Shown here: one piece after another, positions 1-9,358 of the stretch
Position numbering within the stretch: the first letter of the stretch is position 1
Layout: every line of letters starts with the position of its first letter
DNA from: Methylobacillus caricis
GTDB lineage: Bacteria > Pseudomonadota > Gammaproteobacteria > Burkholderiales > Methylophilaceae
Length of the DNA: 64,000 nucleotides
Direction: 5' to 3'
Assembly (NCBI RefSeq): GCF_020532705.1
Contig: NZ_JAJAVD010000001.1
Span: 1,798,001-1,862,000 of the forward strand
Notes under the pieces: model-generated
Told to the model about the DNA's origin: nothing
Databases searched by the model: none
Seen by the model: only the letters and a program-made list of their open reading frames with translations
Translations under genes and position numbers: made by a program

Positions 1-1
1 G

Positions 2-364
2 ATGTGCAGCATGCAGCTACTGCCTGAGATCAAGTCCATACTGCGCACCACGCCGCATGCTGTCGTACTGGAATTACGTGTACAGCCGGAGCTGCACTAT
101 TTCCCTCATCACTTCCCTGAATTTCCCATCCTGCCAGGAGTTGTACAGTTGAACTGGGCTGTGCATTTCAGCCGCGAACAGCTGGCAATAGAAGGCGAGT
201 TTTCAGCACTGGAGAACGTCAAGTTCCAGTCCATTGTCCTGCCAGGACAAAAGCTGGAACTGCTCCTGGAATGGCATGCCGGGAAGCGCCGGCTGGAGTT
301 TCTGTTTGCCCAGGGCGAACAAAACTTTTCTTCCGGCCGCATCATATTTGACGGTGCGACATGA
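2..364 (+). CDS. hot-dog 3-hydroxyacyl-ACP dehydratase of aryl-polyene cluster (ApeI-like)
   Basis: Small (about 120 aa) FabZ-like hot-dog dehydratase, expected to remove water from the 3-hydroxyacyl-ACP intermediate in each aryl-polyene elongation round. Visible: the FabZ-type stretch FPHHFPEFPILPGVVQL at residues 34-50, where FabZ enzymes carry the catalytic His and the Pro-Gly turn. The C-terminus overlaps the next gene by four bases (ATGA), showing translational coupling. The ATG sits at base 2, so the true start, or a fusion to an upstream domain such as an AMP ligase, cannot be excluded. In described APE systems a dehydratase of this class (ApeI) pairs with a second one (ApeP), and a candidate partner lies at 8885-9358. 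Function is inferred from family and context. Confidence 0.8.
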   Translation: MCSMQLLPEIKSILRTTPHAVVLELRVQPELHYFPHHFPEFPILPGVVQLNWAVHFSREQLAIEGEFSALENVKFQSIVLPGQKLELLLEWHAGKRRLEFLFAQGEQNFSSGRIIFDGAT

Positions 365-2067
365 GTTTCCAGCCCTGCCTGCTAATCCCGATCTATAACC
401 ATAAAAACACGATCAGCAGCACCGTAGAAAAACTGGCGGGCTACGGCATTGCCATTTTCATCGTGGACGATGGTAGTGATCACGCCACCCAGCAGGTATT
501 GGCACGGCTGGCAGCCAGCCAACCCTTGGTGCATTTGTATCGACTGCCGGTCAATGGCGGTAAAGGCGGCGCCGTGATGCACGGCATAGAGCGCGCCTAT
601 GCACGGGGGTATAGCCATGCCTTGCAAATAGACGCCGATGGTCAGCACGACGCGGCAGATGTGCCACGCTTTCTGCAGCAAGGCCGCTTGCAGCCTGAAG
701 CCGTGGTATGCGGCAAACCCATCTATGATAAATCGGTACCCAAAGGCCGCCTCTACGGCCGCTATATCACTCATTTCTGGGTATGGGTGGAAACCTTGTC
801 ATTCAAAATTGCAGATTCCATGTGCGGCTTCCGGCTTTACCCGCTGGCCGCCACCCGCGAGCTGATCAACAGCACTGATATTCCACGCCGCATGGATTTC
901 GATATTGCCATCGTGGTGCACCTGGCATGGCGCGGCCTGGACTTTGTCAACATTCCTACTCGCGTGATTTATCCTGAAGGCGGACTCTCGCATTTCCGCA
1001 TGTGGCAGGACAACCTGAATATCAGCAAAACCCACACCCGGTTGTTTTTCGGCATGCTGCAACGCTTGCCATGCCTGCTTTGGCGCAAAATACCCCCTGG
1101 CAAGAAAACTGAACGACATTGGTCGCAACAAGCTGAACGCGGCACAGCCAGCGGTTTGGGGTTCGTCGCCAGCTGCTACCGCTGGCTGGGAAAACCGGTA
1201 GCCAGGCTGACGCTGTATCCGATAGTGGCCTATTTTTTCTTCAGCAACCATAGCGCACGCAGGGCATCCCTCAACTATCTGCAAAGGGTTCAGCAATTCC
1301 AGGGGAATAATGACTCCAAACCAGGCTGGTGCAGGAGCTTCCGCCATATGCTGGCATTTGCCCGCTCAGGGCTGGACAAGCTTGGCGCGTGGGCCGGGGA
1401 AGTACAGCCCTTGGATTTCCCCCAGCAAGGGCAAATGGATGCACTGCTGGCCTCAGGCAAGGGCGCAATGCTGATAGGCGCGCACCTGGGAAATCTGGAA
1501 ATGATGCGGGCAATAGCCTCGATCCACGGGAAAACCACGATTAATGCCGTGGTGTACACAGAACACGCGCAACGCTTCAACCGAATACTGGAAAACACCA
1601 ATGACAGTTTCAGTGTCAACTTGCTGCAGGTATCCAACTTTGGCGCAGATACCGCCATCATGCTCAAGGAAAAAATAGACCAGGGAGAGCTGCTTGTGAT
1701 AGTTGGCGACCGCACGCCGCCAGCAGAAAACGGCCGTGTCTCTGAAGCCAACTTTCTTGGCATGCCTGCCCCCTTTGCACAAGGGCCGTTCATTCTGGCG
1801 AGCCTGCTTGAATGTCCGGTTTACCTGTTTTTCTGCCTGCAGCAGGGCAATGGCTACCGTATTCATTTCGAACATTTCTCGGACGAGATAAAATTACCTC
1901 GTCGCGATCGCCAGCAGGCCTTGCGTACCTATATCCAGCAATATGCACAAAGACTGGAAATCTACTGCCTGCAAGCCCCGCTGCAATGGTTCAATTTCTA
2001 TGATTTCTGGGCAACACCAGCCCAGGAGCAAACTTCAACCCACTCATACCCGCAGGAACAGCCCTGA
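361..2067 (+). CDS. bifunctional GT2 glycosyltransferase / LpxL-type acyltransferase (ApeJ-like)
   Basis: A two-domain protein of 568 aa. Residues about 1-230 form a GT2 glycosyltransferase: N-terminal PIYNHKNT, then FIVDDGSD and a DADGQHD metal/donor-binding motif. Residues about 280-550 are a lysophospholipid/lipid A acyltransferase domain with the HX4E signature HLGNLE near residue 379 and VGDRTPP further on. Such fusions are a hallmark of aryl-polyene clusters, where they are thought to build or acylate the sugar-lipid carrier that holds the polyene in the outer membrane. It overlaps the dehydratase by four bases and is followed three bases later by the ammonia-lyase, so it belongs to the same operon. 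The domain call is strong; the exact substrate is unknown. Confidence 0.88.
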   Translation: MSFQPCLLIPIYNHKNTISSTVEKLAGYGIAIFIVDDGSDHATQQVLARLAASQPLVHLYRLPVNGGKGGAVMHGIERAYARGYSHALQIDADGQHDAADVPRFLQQGRLQPEAVVCGKPIYDKSVPKGRLYGRYITHFWVWVETLSFKIADSMCGFRLYPLAATRELINSTDIPRRMDFDIAIVVHLAWRGLDFVNIPTRVIYPEGGLSHFRMWQDNLNISKTHTRLFFGMLQRLPCLLWRKIPPGKKTERHWSQQAERGTASGLGFVASCYRWLGKPVARLTLYPIVAYFFFSNHSARRASLNYLQRVQQFQGNNDSKPGWCRSFRHMLAFARSGLDKLGAWAGEVQPLDFPQQGQMDALLASGKGAMLIGAHLGNLEMMRAIASIHGKTTINAVVYTEHAQRFNRILENTNDSFSVNLLQVSNFGADTAIMLKEKIDQGELLVIVGDRTPPAENGRVSEANFLGMPAPFAQGPFILASLLECPVYLFFCLQQGNGYRIHFEHFSDEIKLPRRDRQQALRTYIQQYAQRLEIYCLQAPLQWFNFYDFWATPAQEQTSTHSYPQEQP

Positions 2068-2070
2068 CGC

Positions 2071-3639
2071 ATGAATATGCCAGATATTGAATCTCCGCGA
2101 GCCTCCCGGTCCATCACCATAGGGAGCCAGCGCATTACCATAGAGGATGTATTGCAAGTGGCCCGCCACCATCATGGTATAGCCCTTTCAAGTAACCCTG
2201 CGTTCAAGGCCCGCATAGACAAGGGCGCTGCTTTCCTTGAAAGCCTGCTCGCCGACAATGGCACGGTTTACGGCGTCAACACCGGCTATGGCGATTCATG
2301 CACGGTCACAGTGCCTGATGACCTCGTCAACGAGCTGCCGCTCCACCTGACCCGCTATCACGGCTGTGGCCTCGGCGCTTACCTGGATGATGAAGCCACA
2401 CTGGCGGTGCTGGTGTGTCGCCTCAACTCGCTGGCGCAGGGTTATTCGGGCGTGCGCTGGCAATTGCTGGAACAACTTTCCAGCCTGATCAACCACCGCA
2501 TACTGCCCAATATCCCGGAAGAAGGTTCGGTAGGCGCCAGCGGTGACCTGACGCCTCTGTCGTATGTAGCAGCAGCGCTGATTGGCGAACGTGAGGTACG
2601 TTATCAAGGCAAGCTGCTGCCGGCAGCTGAAGTTCTGCAATCGTTGAATATCCCGTTATTGATACTGGCTCCCAAGGAAGGCCTTGCCATCATGAACGGC
2701 ACCGCTGTCATGACTGGCCTCGCTTGCCTGGCCTGGCAGCGCGCAGACTACCTCACCCGCCTCTGTTGCCGTATCACCGCCATGGCGCAGATCGCTTTGC
2801 TGGGCAACCGGGGGCATTTTGACCCCAGGTTGTTTGCCGCCAAACCGCATGCAGGCCAGAACGAGGCTGCAGCCTGGATTTTCTCTGACCTGCTGGAAGA
2901 CTCCGGGGAAGTGATCCGCCTGCAGGACCGCTATTCCATACGTTGTGCCCCGCATGTCATAGGTGTAGCGCGGGATGCCCTGGACTGGATGCGCCGCGAT
3001 ATAGAAAATGAGCTCAACAGCGCCAACGACAACCCATTGATAGACCCGGAAGCCGAAGTAGTGCTGCATGGCGGCCACTTCTATGGCGGCCATATCGCGT
3101 TTGCCATGGATAGCCTGAAAAACGCCGTGGCCAACCTGGCGGACCTGATGGACCGGCAGCTGGCACTACTGGTGGACAGCAAGTACAACCATGGGTTGCC
3201 TCAGAACCTCTCCGGCAGCCAGGGGCGCCGTTCAGCCATCAACCATGGCTTCAAGGCTGTACAGATCGGCACCTCGGCCTGGACGGCAGAAGCACTCAAG
3301 CTCACCATGCCAGCCAGCGTATTCTCTCGTTCTACAGAATGCCACAACCAGGACAAGGTCAGCATGGGCACCATTGCGGCACGCGATTGCCTGCGGGTAC
3401 TGGAACTGACCGAACAAGTAGCCGCGGCATTAATCATGGCCTCGGCACAAGGCGTTACCCTGCGTCAGCAGGCAAGCCCGGACAAACCCTCCGCGCTTAC
3501 CAGCCCTGTCAGCGAATTTATCGCGGCCGCCAGCCGCCACAGCGCATTCCTTGATGAGGACCGTCCATTGGAAGCCGAGCTGCGCACATTGACAGGCCTC
3601 ATCCGTCATCAACACTGGGAGCTGTATCCCCATGCCTAG
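2071..3639 (+). CDS. aromatic amino acid ammonia-lyase (HAL/TAL family, MIO enzyme)
   Basis: Member of the histidine/phenylalanine/tyrosine ammonia-lyase family, 522 aa. The Ala156-Ser157-Gly158 triad in GASGDLTPL forms the MIO electrophile; NTGYGDS near residue 70 and QDRYSIRCAPHVIG further on are family signatures. In APE/flexirubin clusters these enzymes deaminate tyrosine to 4-coumarate (or an equivalent aryl acid) as the polyene starter. The substrate-selectivity pair, Ser-His in histidine lyases, Phe-Leu in phenylalanine lyases and His-Leu in tyrosine lyases, reads Tyr-His here (RYHGCGLG), so the substrate cannot be read from the motif. Context argues against a role in histidine catabolism: no hut genes are present and the neighbours are all APE genes. 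It overlaps the thioesterase gene by 8 bp. Confidence 0.88.
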   Translation: MNMPDIESPRASRSITIGSQRITIEDVLQVARHHHGIALSSNPAFKARIDKGAAFLESLLADNGTVYGVNTGYGDSCTVTVPDDLVNELPLHLTRYHGCGLGAYLDDEATLAVLVCRLNSLAQGYSGVRWQLLEQLSSLINHRILPNIPEEGSVGASGDLTPLSYVAAALIGEREVRYQGKLLPAAEVLQSLNIPLLILAPKEGLAIMNGTAVMTGLACLAWQRADYLTRLCCRITAMAQIALLGNRGHFDPRLFAAKPHAGQNEAAAWIFSDLLEDSGEVIRLQDRYSIRCAPHVIGVARDALDWMRRDIENELNSANDNPLIDPEAEVVLHGGHFYGGHIAFAMDSLKNAVANLADLMDRQLALLVDSKYNHGLPQNLSGSQGRRSAINHGFKAVQIGTSAWTAEALKLTMPASVFSRSTECHNQDKVSMGTIAARDCLRVLELTEQVAAALIMASAQGVTLRQQASPDKPSALTSPVSEFIAAASRHSAFLDEDRPLEAELRTLTGLIRHQHWELYPHA

Positions 3640-4057
3640 ACTGAGCGCCACTGTTGCCGTGGAAATCCCGTTTCACGACGTGGATGCCATGAATGTCGCC
3701 TGGCATGGACACTATGTGAAGTATTTTGAAATTGCCCGTTGTGAGCTTTTGCGCAAGTTCAACTATGATTACCCGCAAATGCAGGCATCTGGTTACCTAT
3801 GGCCGGTGGTCGAATGCCATCTCAAATATATCAAGCCCGCGCTCTATGGCCATCAGCTCAATGTCACTGCCAGCCTGCTGGAACATGAAAACCGCCTCAA
3901 GATCGGCTATGAGATCACGGACAACCAGACAGGCGAGCGCCTGACCAAGGGCCACACCGTACAGCTCGCAATAGAGGCAGCCAGCATGGAACTGCAATTC
4001 GTCTCGCCACCCGTCGTATTCCGCAATCTGGAGGCCGCATGCAAATCATCCACCTAG
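3632..4057 (+). CDS. 4HBT-type acyl thioesterase (ApeK-like)
   Basis: Hot-dog thioesterase of the 4-hydroxybenzoyl-CoA thioesterase/YbgC family, 141 aa, a normal length for the family. The signature FHDVDAMNVAWHGHYVKYFE near residues 14-33 carries the catalytic Asp in the first loop and the HGHYVKYFE helix. In an aryl-polyene pathway it would hydrolyse aryl-polyenyl-ACP/CoA or clear stalled chains. It overlaps the ammonia-lyase by 8 bp and the LolA-like gene by 19 bp, consistent with a tightly packed operon. The family call is firm; the substrate is inferred from context. Confidence 0.85.
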   Translation: MPRLSATVAVEIPFHDVDAMNVAWHGHYVKYFEIARCELLRKFNYDYPQMQASGYLWPVVECHLKYIKPALYGHQLNVTASLLEHENRLKIGYEITDNQTGERLTKGHTVQLAIEAASMELQFVSPPVVFRNLEAACKSST

Positions 4058-4734
4058 TACATAATGCCCTGCATGCAGTATTAAAGCACCTGCCAAGCGC
4101 ACTACGTTCTTCTCACCGCGTGCTATTCGCAAGCCTGGGCTTCCTGGCGGCCACCAGCGGCCATGCAGCCGATCCTGAACTGCTCAGCATCATAGGCAAA
4201 CAGATCGAACAGCACCAGGTGGTACGTGCCGATTTCAGCCAGGCCAAGCAAATGGCGGCTCTCAAGCGTCCGTTGCTGACTCATGGCAAGCTGGTCTATT
4301 CCAGCCGCCATGGCGTGTTATGGCAGATAGAGCGGCCTTACCGCGTTAGCTACCTGCTGGGTGAAACCAAGATCATAGAGATCAGTGCCGATGGCAGCCG
4401 CAAGGAACGCGGCGTGCGTGATATCCCCGGACTGGCGCAAGTTGGCCGAGTGTTCCGCGCCATGCTTGGTGCGGACACAAACGCATTGCAAGCACATTTT
4501 GATGCCACAGTCACCGGCTCCGCCCAGCAATGGAACATAGTGCTGCAGCCCAAACAGGCCCAAGTGCAGCAATTCCTCAAACAACTGCAGCTGAGCGGCG
4601 GTCAATTCGTGGAGCAGATAGACATTGCCGAAACCAGCGGCGACCTGACCAACATCACATTTTCCAACTCCATTGCAGCAGCAGCTCCCAGTGCCAGCGA
4701 GCAGCAATTGCTGGATAGCCTGCAGGCCAAATGA
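4039..4734 (+). CDS. LolA-like outer-membrane lipoprotein carrier
   Basis: Periplasmic carrier of the LolA fold, 231 aa, with an extended N-terminus and signal peptide ending near SGHAADPE (residues about 45-48). The core pattern QHQVVRADFSQAKQMAALKRPL followed by GVLWQIERPYRV is typical of LolA-like proteins found in APE operons. It probably moves the polyene lipid, or a lipoprotein needed for it, across the periplasm together with the MMPL exporter downstream. A GGAGG ribosome-binding site four bases before the ATG (inside the thioesterase gene) supports this start. The stop overlaps the exporter's ATG by four bases. Confidence 0.83.
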   Translation: MQIIHLVHNALHAVLKHLPSALRSSHRVLFASLGFLAATSGHAADPELLSIIGKQIEQHQVVRADFSQAKQMAALKRPLLTHGKLVYSSRHGVLWQIERPYRVSYLLGETKIIEISADGSRKERGVRDIPGLAQVGRVFRAMLGADTNALQAHFDATVTGSAQQWNIVLQPKQAQVQQFLKQLQLSGGQFVEQIDIAETSGDLTNITFSNSIAAAAPSASEQQLLDSLQAK

Positions 4735-7115
4735 CATTGCGCAAGCCCGACGCCCTGCAACAACGCGCCCTGCTCTGGCTGATACTCGCACTGGTGGCAG
4801 TGTGGTCGTGCGCCAGCCAGATGATGGGACATTTTCCGCTGCAGACCAACCTGCTGGCTCTGCTGCCAGCCACGGAACGCAATCCGGTAGCCGAACAGGC
4901 TGTCAACAAGTTGGCGGAGGCAGCAGGCAACCGTGCCGTATTCCTGCTGGGCCACGAAAACGAGCAAGCCGCATTTGCCGCTGCCCGCGCATTTGCAAAG
5001 CAACTGCGTGCTTCAGGCATTTTCAGCCATGTGCTTTCAGATATCCCGGCGATGGATCCCAAGCAGATCAGCGGTTTTTTCCAGCCTTACCGCTACAACC
5101 TGCTGAATGATGCAGACCGTATCCAGCTCGCAAGCGACCTGAGTCAAAACCGGAACTCACTGGCAGAACGTTTGCAAAACAAGCTCTATGCTCCATTCCG
5201 CTTTGGCCTGACCCTGTCTGTAGCTGATGATCCATTTGGCTTGAGCGACAACTGGCTGGCAAGCCTGCCCTTGAAAAACCTGCAACTGGAGCCGGACAAC
5301 GGCCTACTGGTAAGCCGCAGCGACGGCAAGACCTGGGCCTTTGTCAGCGCAGACCTGCCTGACTCCGCTTATAACGGCGATATTCAGCACCAAGTCGCCA
5401 CTGCCGTCAGCATGGCCGAAACCGCCCTCAAGGCTAGCCATCCCGGCATTATCCTCTTGCGCACAGGCACCGTGTTTTACGCCGATGCGGCGCGCGCCAG
5501 CGCGGAGCGGGAGGTGCACAACATCAGCATGGTCTCATTGGCTGGTATGCTCTTATTGTTATACTTGGTATTCCGCTCCATACGTCCACTGGCACTGGGC
5601 CTGCTCTCTGTAGGTTTTGGCATCAGCGCCGCCGTTGCGGTGACCCTGGCGGTTTATGGTGAGATCCACCTCATCACGCTGGTATTCGGCGCCAGCCTGA
5701 TAGGCGAGGCAATCGATTACGCCATCCAGTATTTTGCCGCCCACCTTGGTGCGGGGTCGGACTGGGATCCCATGAAAGGTCTGCGCCGCATAGGCGCCGG
5801 GCTTACCGTGGCGCTAATCACCAGCCTTATGGGATATGGCACGCTGGCGCTGGCGCCTTTTCCTGCTTTATCGCAGATCGCCCTGTTTGCACTGGTTGGC
5901 CTCACTTCAGCCTGGTTGTCGGTATTCCTGCTGCTGCCCGCCCTCTTGCGCAAGCCTAATCGGCGCAACCCTGAAACCGCAGTAGCGTTGCCGCAGAAAA
6001 TCCTGCTGGAATGGCAGCACAGGATCAGCGCCCGCGCGTGCCTGCTGGCGGCTGGGCTGCTGCTATTGCTTGCAATTCCAGGCTGGCTGCAGCTCAAGGC
6101 CAACGACGACGTGCATTTGCTGATTGCCCGCTCACCCGAATTGGTAGGCCAGGAGGAAGCCATACGCCGCATCATTGGTTTTGATAACAGCAGCCAGTTC
6201 TTCTTGGTGGAAGGCGAAGACATTGAGCAATTGCTGCAGCACGAAGAAGCCTTGCATAAACAGCTCAGCCAGCTGGTCGAAAAAAACGTGCTGACAGGCT
6301 ATCAAGGCATTGCCGCCTTTGTGCCATCCAAGCGGCGCCAGGCAGAAAACCGCGCACTATGGTCCAAAACCGTGTTTGCCGATGAAAACCGGTTAACGCA
6401 GGTGCTTGAAGAAGCCGGGCTGCGCGATGAAGTGGCGGTAGCCCAGGTTGCGGGCTTCAAGGCAAGCGCCAGCAGCATGCTGGAAATCGAACCATGGCTG
6501 CAGCAACCGCTGTCCACTCCCTTCCACCATCTATGGCTGGGACAGACTAGACAAGGTTATGCCGCCATCGTATTGCCGCAAGGCATCAGGAACCTGGAGC
6601 AATTGCGCGCAGTCGCAGCAAGCCTGCCTCATGTTACATTTGTCGATAAGGCAGGCAGCGTCACCGCACTGTTCCATCAATATCGGCAATGGAGCTCGCT
6701 CTGGCTACTGGGCGCAATCGGGCTGATATTTTTGGTGCTATGCCTCCGCTATCGCTGGCAGCAATCCATGATCATACTCCTGCCTACCGTCCTGGCCATG
6801 GTGCTTACTTTGAGCCTGTTTGGTTACCTGCACATTGCACTCACTCTTTTCAACATGATGGGCCTGATGCTGGTACTGGGCGTGGGCGTGAATTACGCTA
6901 TATTTTTGCGCGAAGGTGGCGCGCATGCTTCTGCCACCCTGGCCGGAGTATTACTTTCAGCGGGCACCACCCTGCTTTCGTTCGGCATGCTTGCCTTCAG
7001 CAGCATGCCTGCACTTTCCAGTTTCGGCATGACATTGCTCATCGGCATTGCTGTCTCAGCATTTCTGGCTCCCATGCTATTGAGTTTTGACCATCATTTG
7101 GATAAAAGAACCTGA
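4731..7115 (+). CDS. MMPL/RND-family exporter of the aryl-polyene cluster
   Basis: Large (794 aa) inner-membrane protein of the MMPL/RND superfamily. It shows the two-fold topology expected: one N-terminal transmembrane segment (about residues 16-34), a periplasmic domain, a helix bundle (about 265-405), a second segment (about 435-455) with a second periplasmic domain, and a final bundle (about 645-785). GEAIDYAIQYF and GVGVNYAIFL are the paired helix-4-like motifs with acidic or polar residues seen in proton-driven MMPL pumps. Placed between the LolA-like carrier and a lipoprotein, it most likely exports the finished polyene lipid. Translationally coupled (ATGA) to the upstream gene. Confidence 0.88.
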   Translation: MTLRKPDALQQRALLWLILALVAVWSCASQMMGHFPLQTNLLALLPATERNPVAEQAVNKLAEAAGNRAVFLLGHENEQAAFAAARAFAKQLRASGIFSHVLSDIPAMDPKQISGFFQPYRYNLLNDADRIQLASDLSQNRNSLAERLQNKLYAPFRFGLTLSVADDPFGLSDNWLASLPLKNLQLEPDNGLLVSRSDGKTWAFVSADLPDSAYNGDIQHQVATAVSMAETALKASHPGIILLRTGTVFYADAARASAEREVHNISMVSLAGMLLLLYLVFRSIRPLALGLLSVGFGISAAVAVTLAVYGEIHLITLVFGASLIGEAIDYAIQYFAAHLGAGSDWDPMKGLRRIGAGLTVALITSLMGYGTLALAPFPALSQIALFALVGLTSAWLSVFLLLPALLRKPNRRNPETAVALPQKILLEWQHRISARACLLAAGLLLLLAIPGWLQLKANDDVHLLIARSPELVGQEEAIRRIIGFDNSSQFFLVEGEDIEQLLQHEEALHKQLSQLVEKNVLTGYQGIAAFVPSKRRQAENRALWSKTVFADENRLTQVLEEAGLRDEVAVAQVAGFKASASSMLEIEPWLQQPLSTPFHHLWLGQTRQGYAAIVLPQGIRNLEQLRAVAASLPHVTFVDKAGSVTALFHQYRQWSSLWLLGAIGLIFLVLCLRYRWQQSMIILLPTVLAMVLTLSLFGYLHIALTLFNMMGLMLVLGVGVNYAIFLREGGAHASATLAGVLLSAGTTLLSFGMLAFSSMPALSSFGMTLLIGIAVSAFLAPMLLSFDHHLDKRT

Positions 7116-7117
7116 GC

Positions 7118-7702
7118 ATGAAATTCCCAGTCATTTTTGTCTATGTATTGGCCTGCAGTTGGCTGACAGCTTGCGGTCAACATGATGCTAGATGTGCCTC
7201 GATCCCGGGTGGAGGGAAATATTGCTTGCAAAACACTGCAATGGCTCCGGTATTCGAAACCCAGCAACAAGTGGACATCAGCTTCAAAGACAAGCATGAA
7301 TCCATGATTGCTTCTATCGAAAATGATGCTGCTGGGCTGGATTTTGTCGGTTTGACGTTATTCGGGCAAAAAATCATGCACCTGCGTTATGACAACCAGC
7401 AGGCAAGTGCCCTGCTCTCACCTGACAAACGGCTAGACCCGGCGCTGATGCTGGCCTTGTTGCAATTGGCATTATGGCCAGCCGACTCGGTCAGGACAGG
7501 ACTAGGTACATCCATGGAACTGGAAGATAGTGGCACGTACCGCCGTATCAGTAGTGGCAACAAGTTATTGATGGATATTCGTTATGCAGATCCGGCAACG
7601 CCCTATCATCAGCTTGATATTGCCGTGCCAGCCGCCAGTATGACCCTGAGTATCAATAGCCTGCCAGAAGACACCTCTCAAGTCCCGGGAGTCGATCCAT
7701 GA
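7118..7702 (+). CDS. DUF3261-like outer-membrane lipoprotein
   Basis: Predicted lipoprotein of 194 aa. The N-terminus has a hydrophobic signal ending in the lipobox LTAC (SWLTACGQ), giving a lipidated Cys at about residue 19. The mature part contains the pattern DISFKDKHESMIASIE and a repeated beta-rich layout. Small lipoproteins of the DUF3261 type occupy this position in aryl-polyene operons, next to the LolA-like carrier and exporter, and probably receive cargo at the outer membrane much as LolB does. The DUF assignment is from pattern and position and is not certain. Two bases separate it from the exporter and it overlaps the ketosynthase by four. Confidence 0.7.
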   Translation: MKFPVIFVYVLACSWLTACGQHDARCASIPGGGKYCLQNTAMAPVFETQQQVDISFKDKHESMIASIENDAAGLDFVGLTLFGQKIMHLRYDNQQASALLSPDKRLDPALMLALLQLALWPADSVRTGLGTSMELEDSGTYRRISSGNKLLMDIRYADPATPYHQLDIAVPAASMTLSINSLPEDTSQVPGVDP

Positions 7703-8877
7703 GCCAACGCCACTACCTGTCAGCCCTAGGCATCATCAATGCCCTGGGCTGCGGTCAGCAGGAGGTTGCACAAGGCCTTTTTCAGGGAGATACAAGCGGC
7801 ATGGTATTGGAAGAAGGATGGCTAACAAATACTGTCGCCCGCGTAGGCCGAGCCTGTGGTGAGCTCCCGCCAATCCCTGCCCATCTATCCGCGTTTGCTG
7901 GCAGAAACAATCAATTGCTGCTCGCTGCCGCGCTGCAGATTCAACAAGATATAGCGAACGCCAAAAAACGGTACGGGCCTGCGCGTATAGGCATAGTACT
8001 TGGCTCCAGCACGTCAGGCATGGCCGAGGGTGAGGCGGCTGTGAGTCAGCAACAGGTGCATGGCCAATTGCCTGCCGGCTATCAATACCTGCAGCAGGAA
8101 CTCGGTACGCCCGCGCTATTCCTGAATCGCTATCTTGAACTAAATGGGCCAGCTTATACGGTTTCAACGGCCTGTACTTCTAGCGCCAAGGCTTTCCAGT
8201 CCGCCCGTAACCTGCTCCGGCATAATATTTGCGATGCTGTACTGGTAGGAGGGGTAGATACATTGTGCAAACTCACCATCAATGGTTTTACCTCACTGGA
8301 ATCCACTTCGGCAGAAGTGTGTCAACCAATGAGCCTTAACCGCCAAGGCATCAACATAGGTGAAGGCGCCGCCCTTTTCCTATTGGCCAAGGAGCCTGCA
8401 CCCATAGAATTGCTAGGTATAGGTGAAAGCAGCGATGCTTACCACATGTCTGCCCCTGAACCTGAAGGCAAGGGAGCTGAAGCCTCCATGCGTGCAGCAT
8501 TGCTGGATGCTGGGCTTGTACCTGAAGCGATCGGCTACCTTAACCTGCATGCCACTGCCACCCGCAAGAATGATGAAATGGAAAGTCACGCAGTCGCCCG
8601 CGTCTTCCCTGCAGGTGTTCCTTGCAGCGGCACCAAGCCATTAACCGGACATACCCTGGGAGCAGCAGGTGCCACGGAACTGGCATTTTGCTGGCTGGCA
8701 CTGCAACAACGACAATTGCCGCCACACATCTGGGATGGCATAGTAGATAGCAACCTGTCTCCATTGATGCTAGCCACTCAAGCGCAGTCTTTCAGTGGCT
8801 CTAGTCGCAGGTGCATGAGTAATTCATTTGCGTTTGGTGGCAGCAATGCCAGCTTGATTATTGGTGATGCTCAATAA
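7699..8877 (+). CDS. beta-ketoacyl-ACP synthase (ApeO-like ketosynthase)
   Basis: Type II ketosynthase of 392 aa, extending the polyene chain by malonyl-ACP condensation. All three catalytic residues are visible: the nucleophilic Cys in VSTACTSSAK, the first His in NLHATATR (HATAT instead of the usual HGTGT) and the second in PLTGHTLGAAG. It ends with NSFAFGGSNAS, the family C-terminal motif. The divergent sequence suits an APE-specific ketosynthase rather than housekeeping FabF/FabB. In the described APE system a KS at this position (ApeO) works as a heterodimer with a chain-length-factor-like partner; a partner lacking the Cys is not visible in the window. Confidence 0.87.
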   Translation: MSQRHYLSALGIINALGCGQQEVAQGLFQGDTSGMVLEEGWLTNTVARVGRACGELPPIPAHLSAFAGRNNQLLLAAALQIQQDIANAKKRYGPARIGIVLGSSTSGMAEGEAAVSQQQVHGQLPAGYQYLQQELGTPALFLNRYLELNGPAYTVSTACTSSAKAFQSARNLLRHNICDAVLVGGVDTLCKLTINGFTSLESTSAEVCQPMSLNRQGINIGEGAALFLLAKEPAPIELLGIGESSDAYHMSAPEPEGKGAEASMRAALLDAGLVPEAIGYLNLHATATRKNDEMESHAVARVFPAGVPCSGTKPLTGHTLGAAGATELAFCWLALQQRQLPPHIWDGIVDSNLSPLMLATQAQSFSGSSRRCMSNSFAFGGSNASLIIGDAQ

Positions 8878-8884
8878 AATAAAA

Positions 8885-9358
8885 ATGAATAAGAAAAACC
8901 AGGAATTATTACCTCCCATACAAGACCTGCTGCTGCATAGCGGCGATATGGTCATGCTGGAGCGCATACTCAGTGTTGACGACGAGCAGACGCTGGCCGA
9001 GTGCATTCCCCAGGCGGGCGCTTGGTATGCGGACCATGCAGGCAACATGCCCGCCTGGATAGGCATAGAACTCATGGCCCAGGCCATTGCTGCGCATGTA
9101 GGCTTGCTCAAGCGCAGGCAGAACCTGCCACCCAAGCAGGGTGTGTTACTAGGCACGCGCAGCTACAAGGCCCAGGTTGCTGCATTCGCCGCCAATCAGG
9201 TGTTGCATATCAAGGTTGCCCTCGCCTACCGCGACGACAGCGGGCTTGGTGCCTATGACTGCAGTATCAGCAACAATACTGGAGAGCTGGTCAACGCCAC
9301 TCTCAAGGTTTTTGAACCCGATGACTTTCAATCATTTTTACAAGGAAATCCTGCATGA
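8885..9358 (+). CDS. hot-dog dehydratase (ApeP-like)
   Basis: Hot-dog protein of about 157 aa with the pattern PPIQDLLLHSGDMVMLERIL near the N-terminus and WIGIELMAQAIAAHVGL (residues about 50-66), characteristic of APE-type 3-hydroxyacyl-ACP dehydratase partners (ApeP). It probably forms a heteromeric dehydratase with the product of the first gene in the window. Start choice is uncertain: ATG at 8885 is used because the conserved region begins soon after it. An in-frame ATG at 8867 overlaps the ketosynthase end, and neither has a strong ribosome-binding site. The stop overlaps the ketoreductase ATG by four bases. Confidence 0.75.
   Translation: MNKKNQELLPPIQDLLLHSGDMVMLERILSVDDEQTLAECIPQAGAWYADHAGNMPAWIGIELMAQAIAAHVGLLKRRQNLPPKQGVLLGTRSYKAQVAAFAANQVLHIKVALAYRDDSGLGAYDCSISNNTGELVNATLKVFEPDDFQSFLQGNPA

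Noticed and set aside
2071-3639. Annotation as hutH for histidine degradation
   Set aside because: No hutU/I/G genes are present, the selectivity motif is Tyr-His, and all neighbours belong to a pigment pathway.
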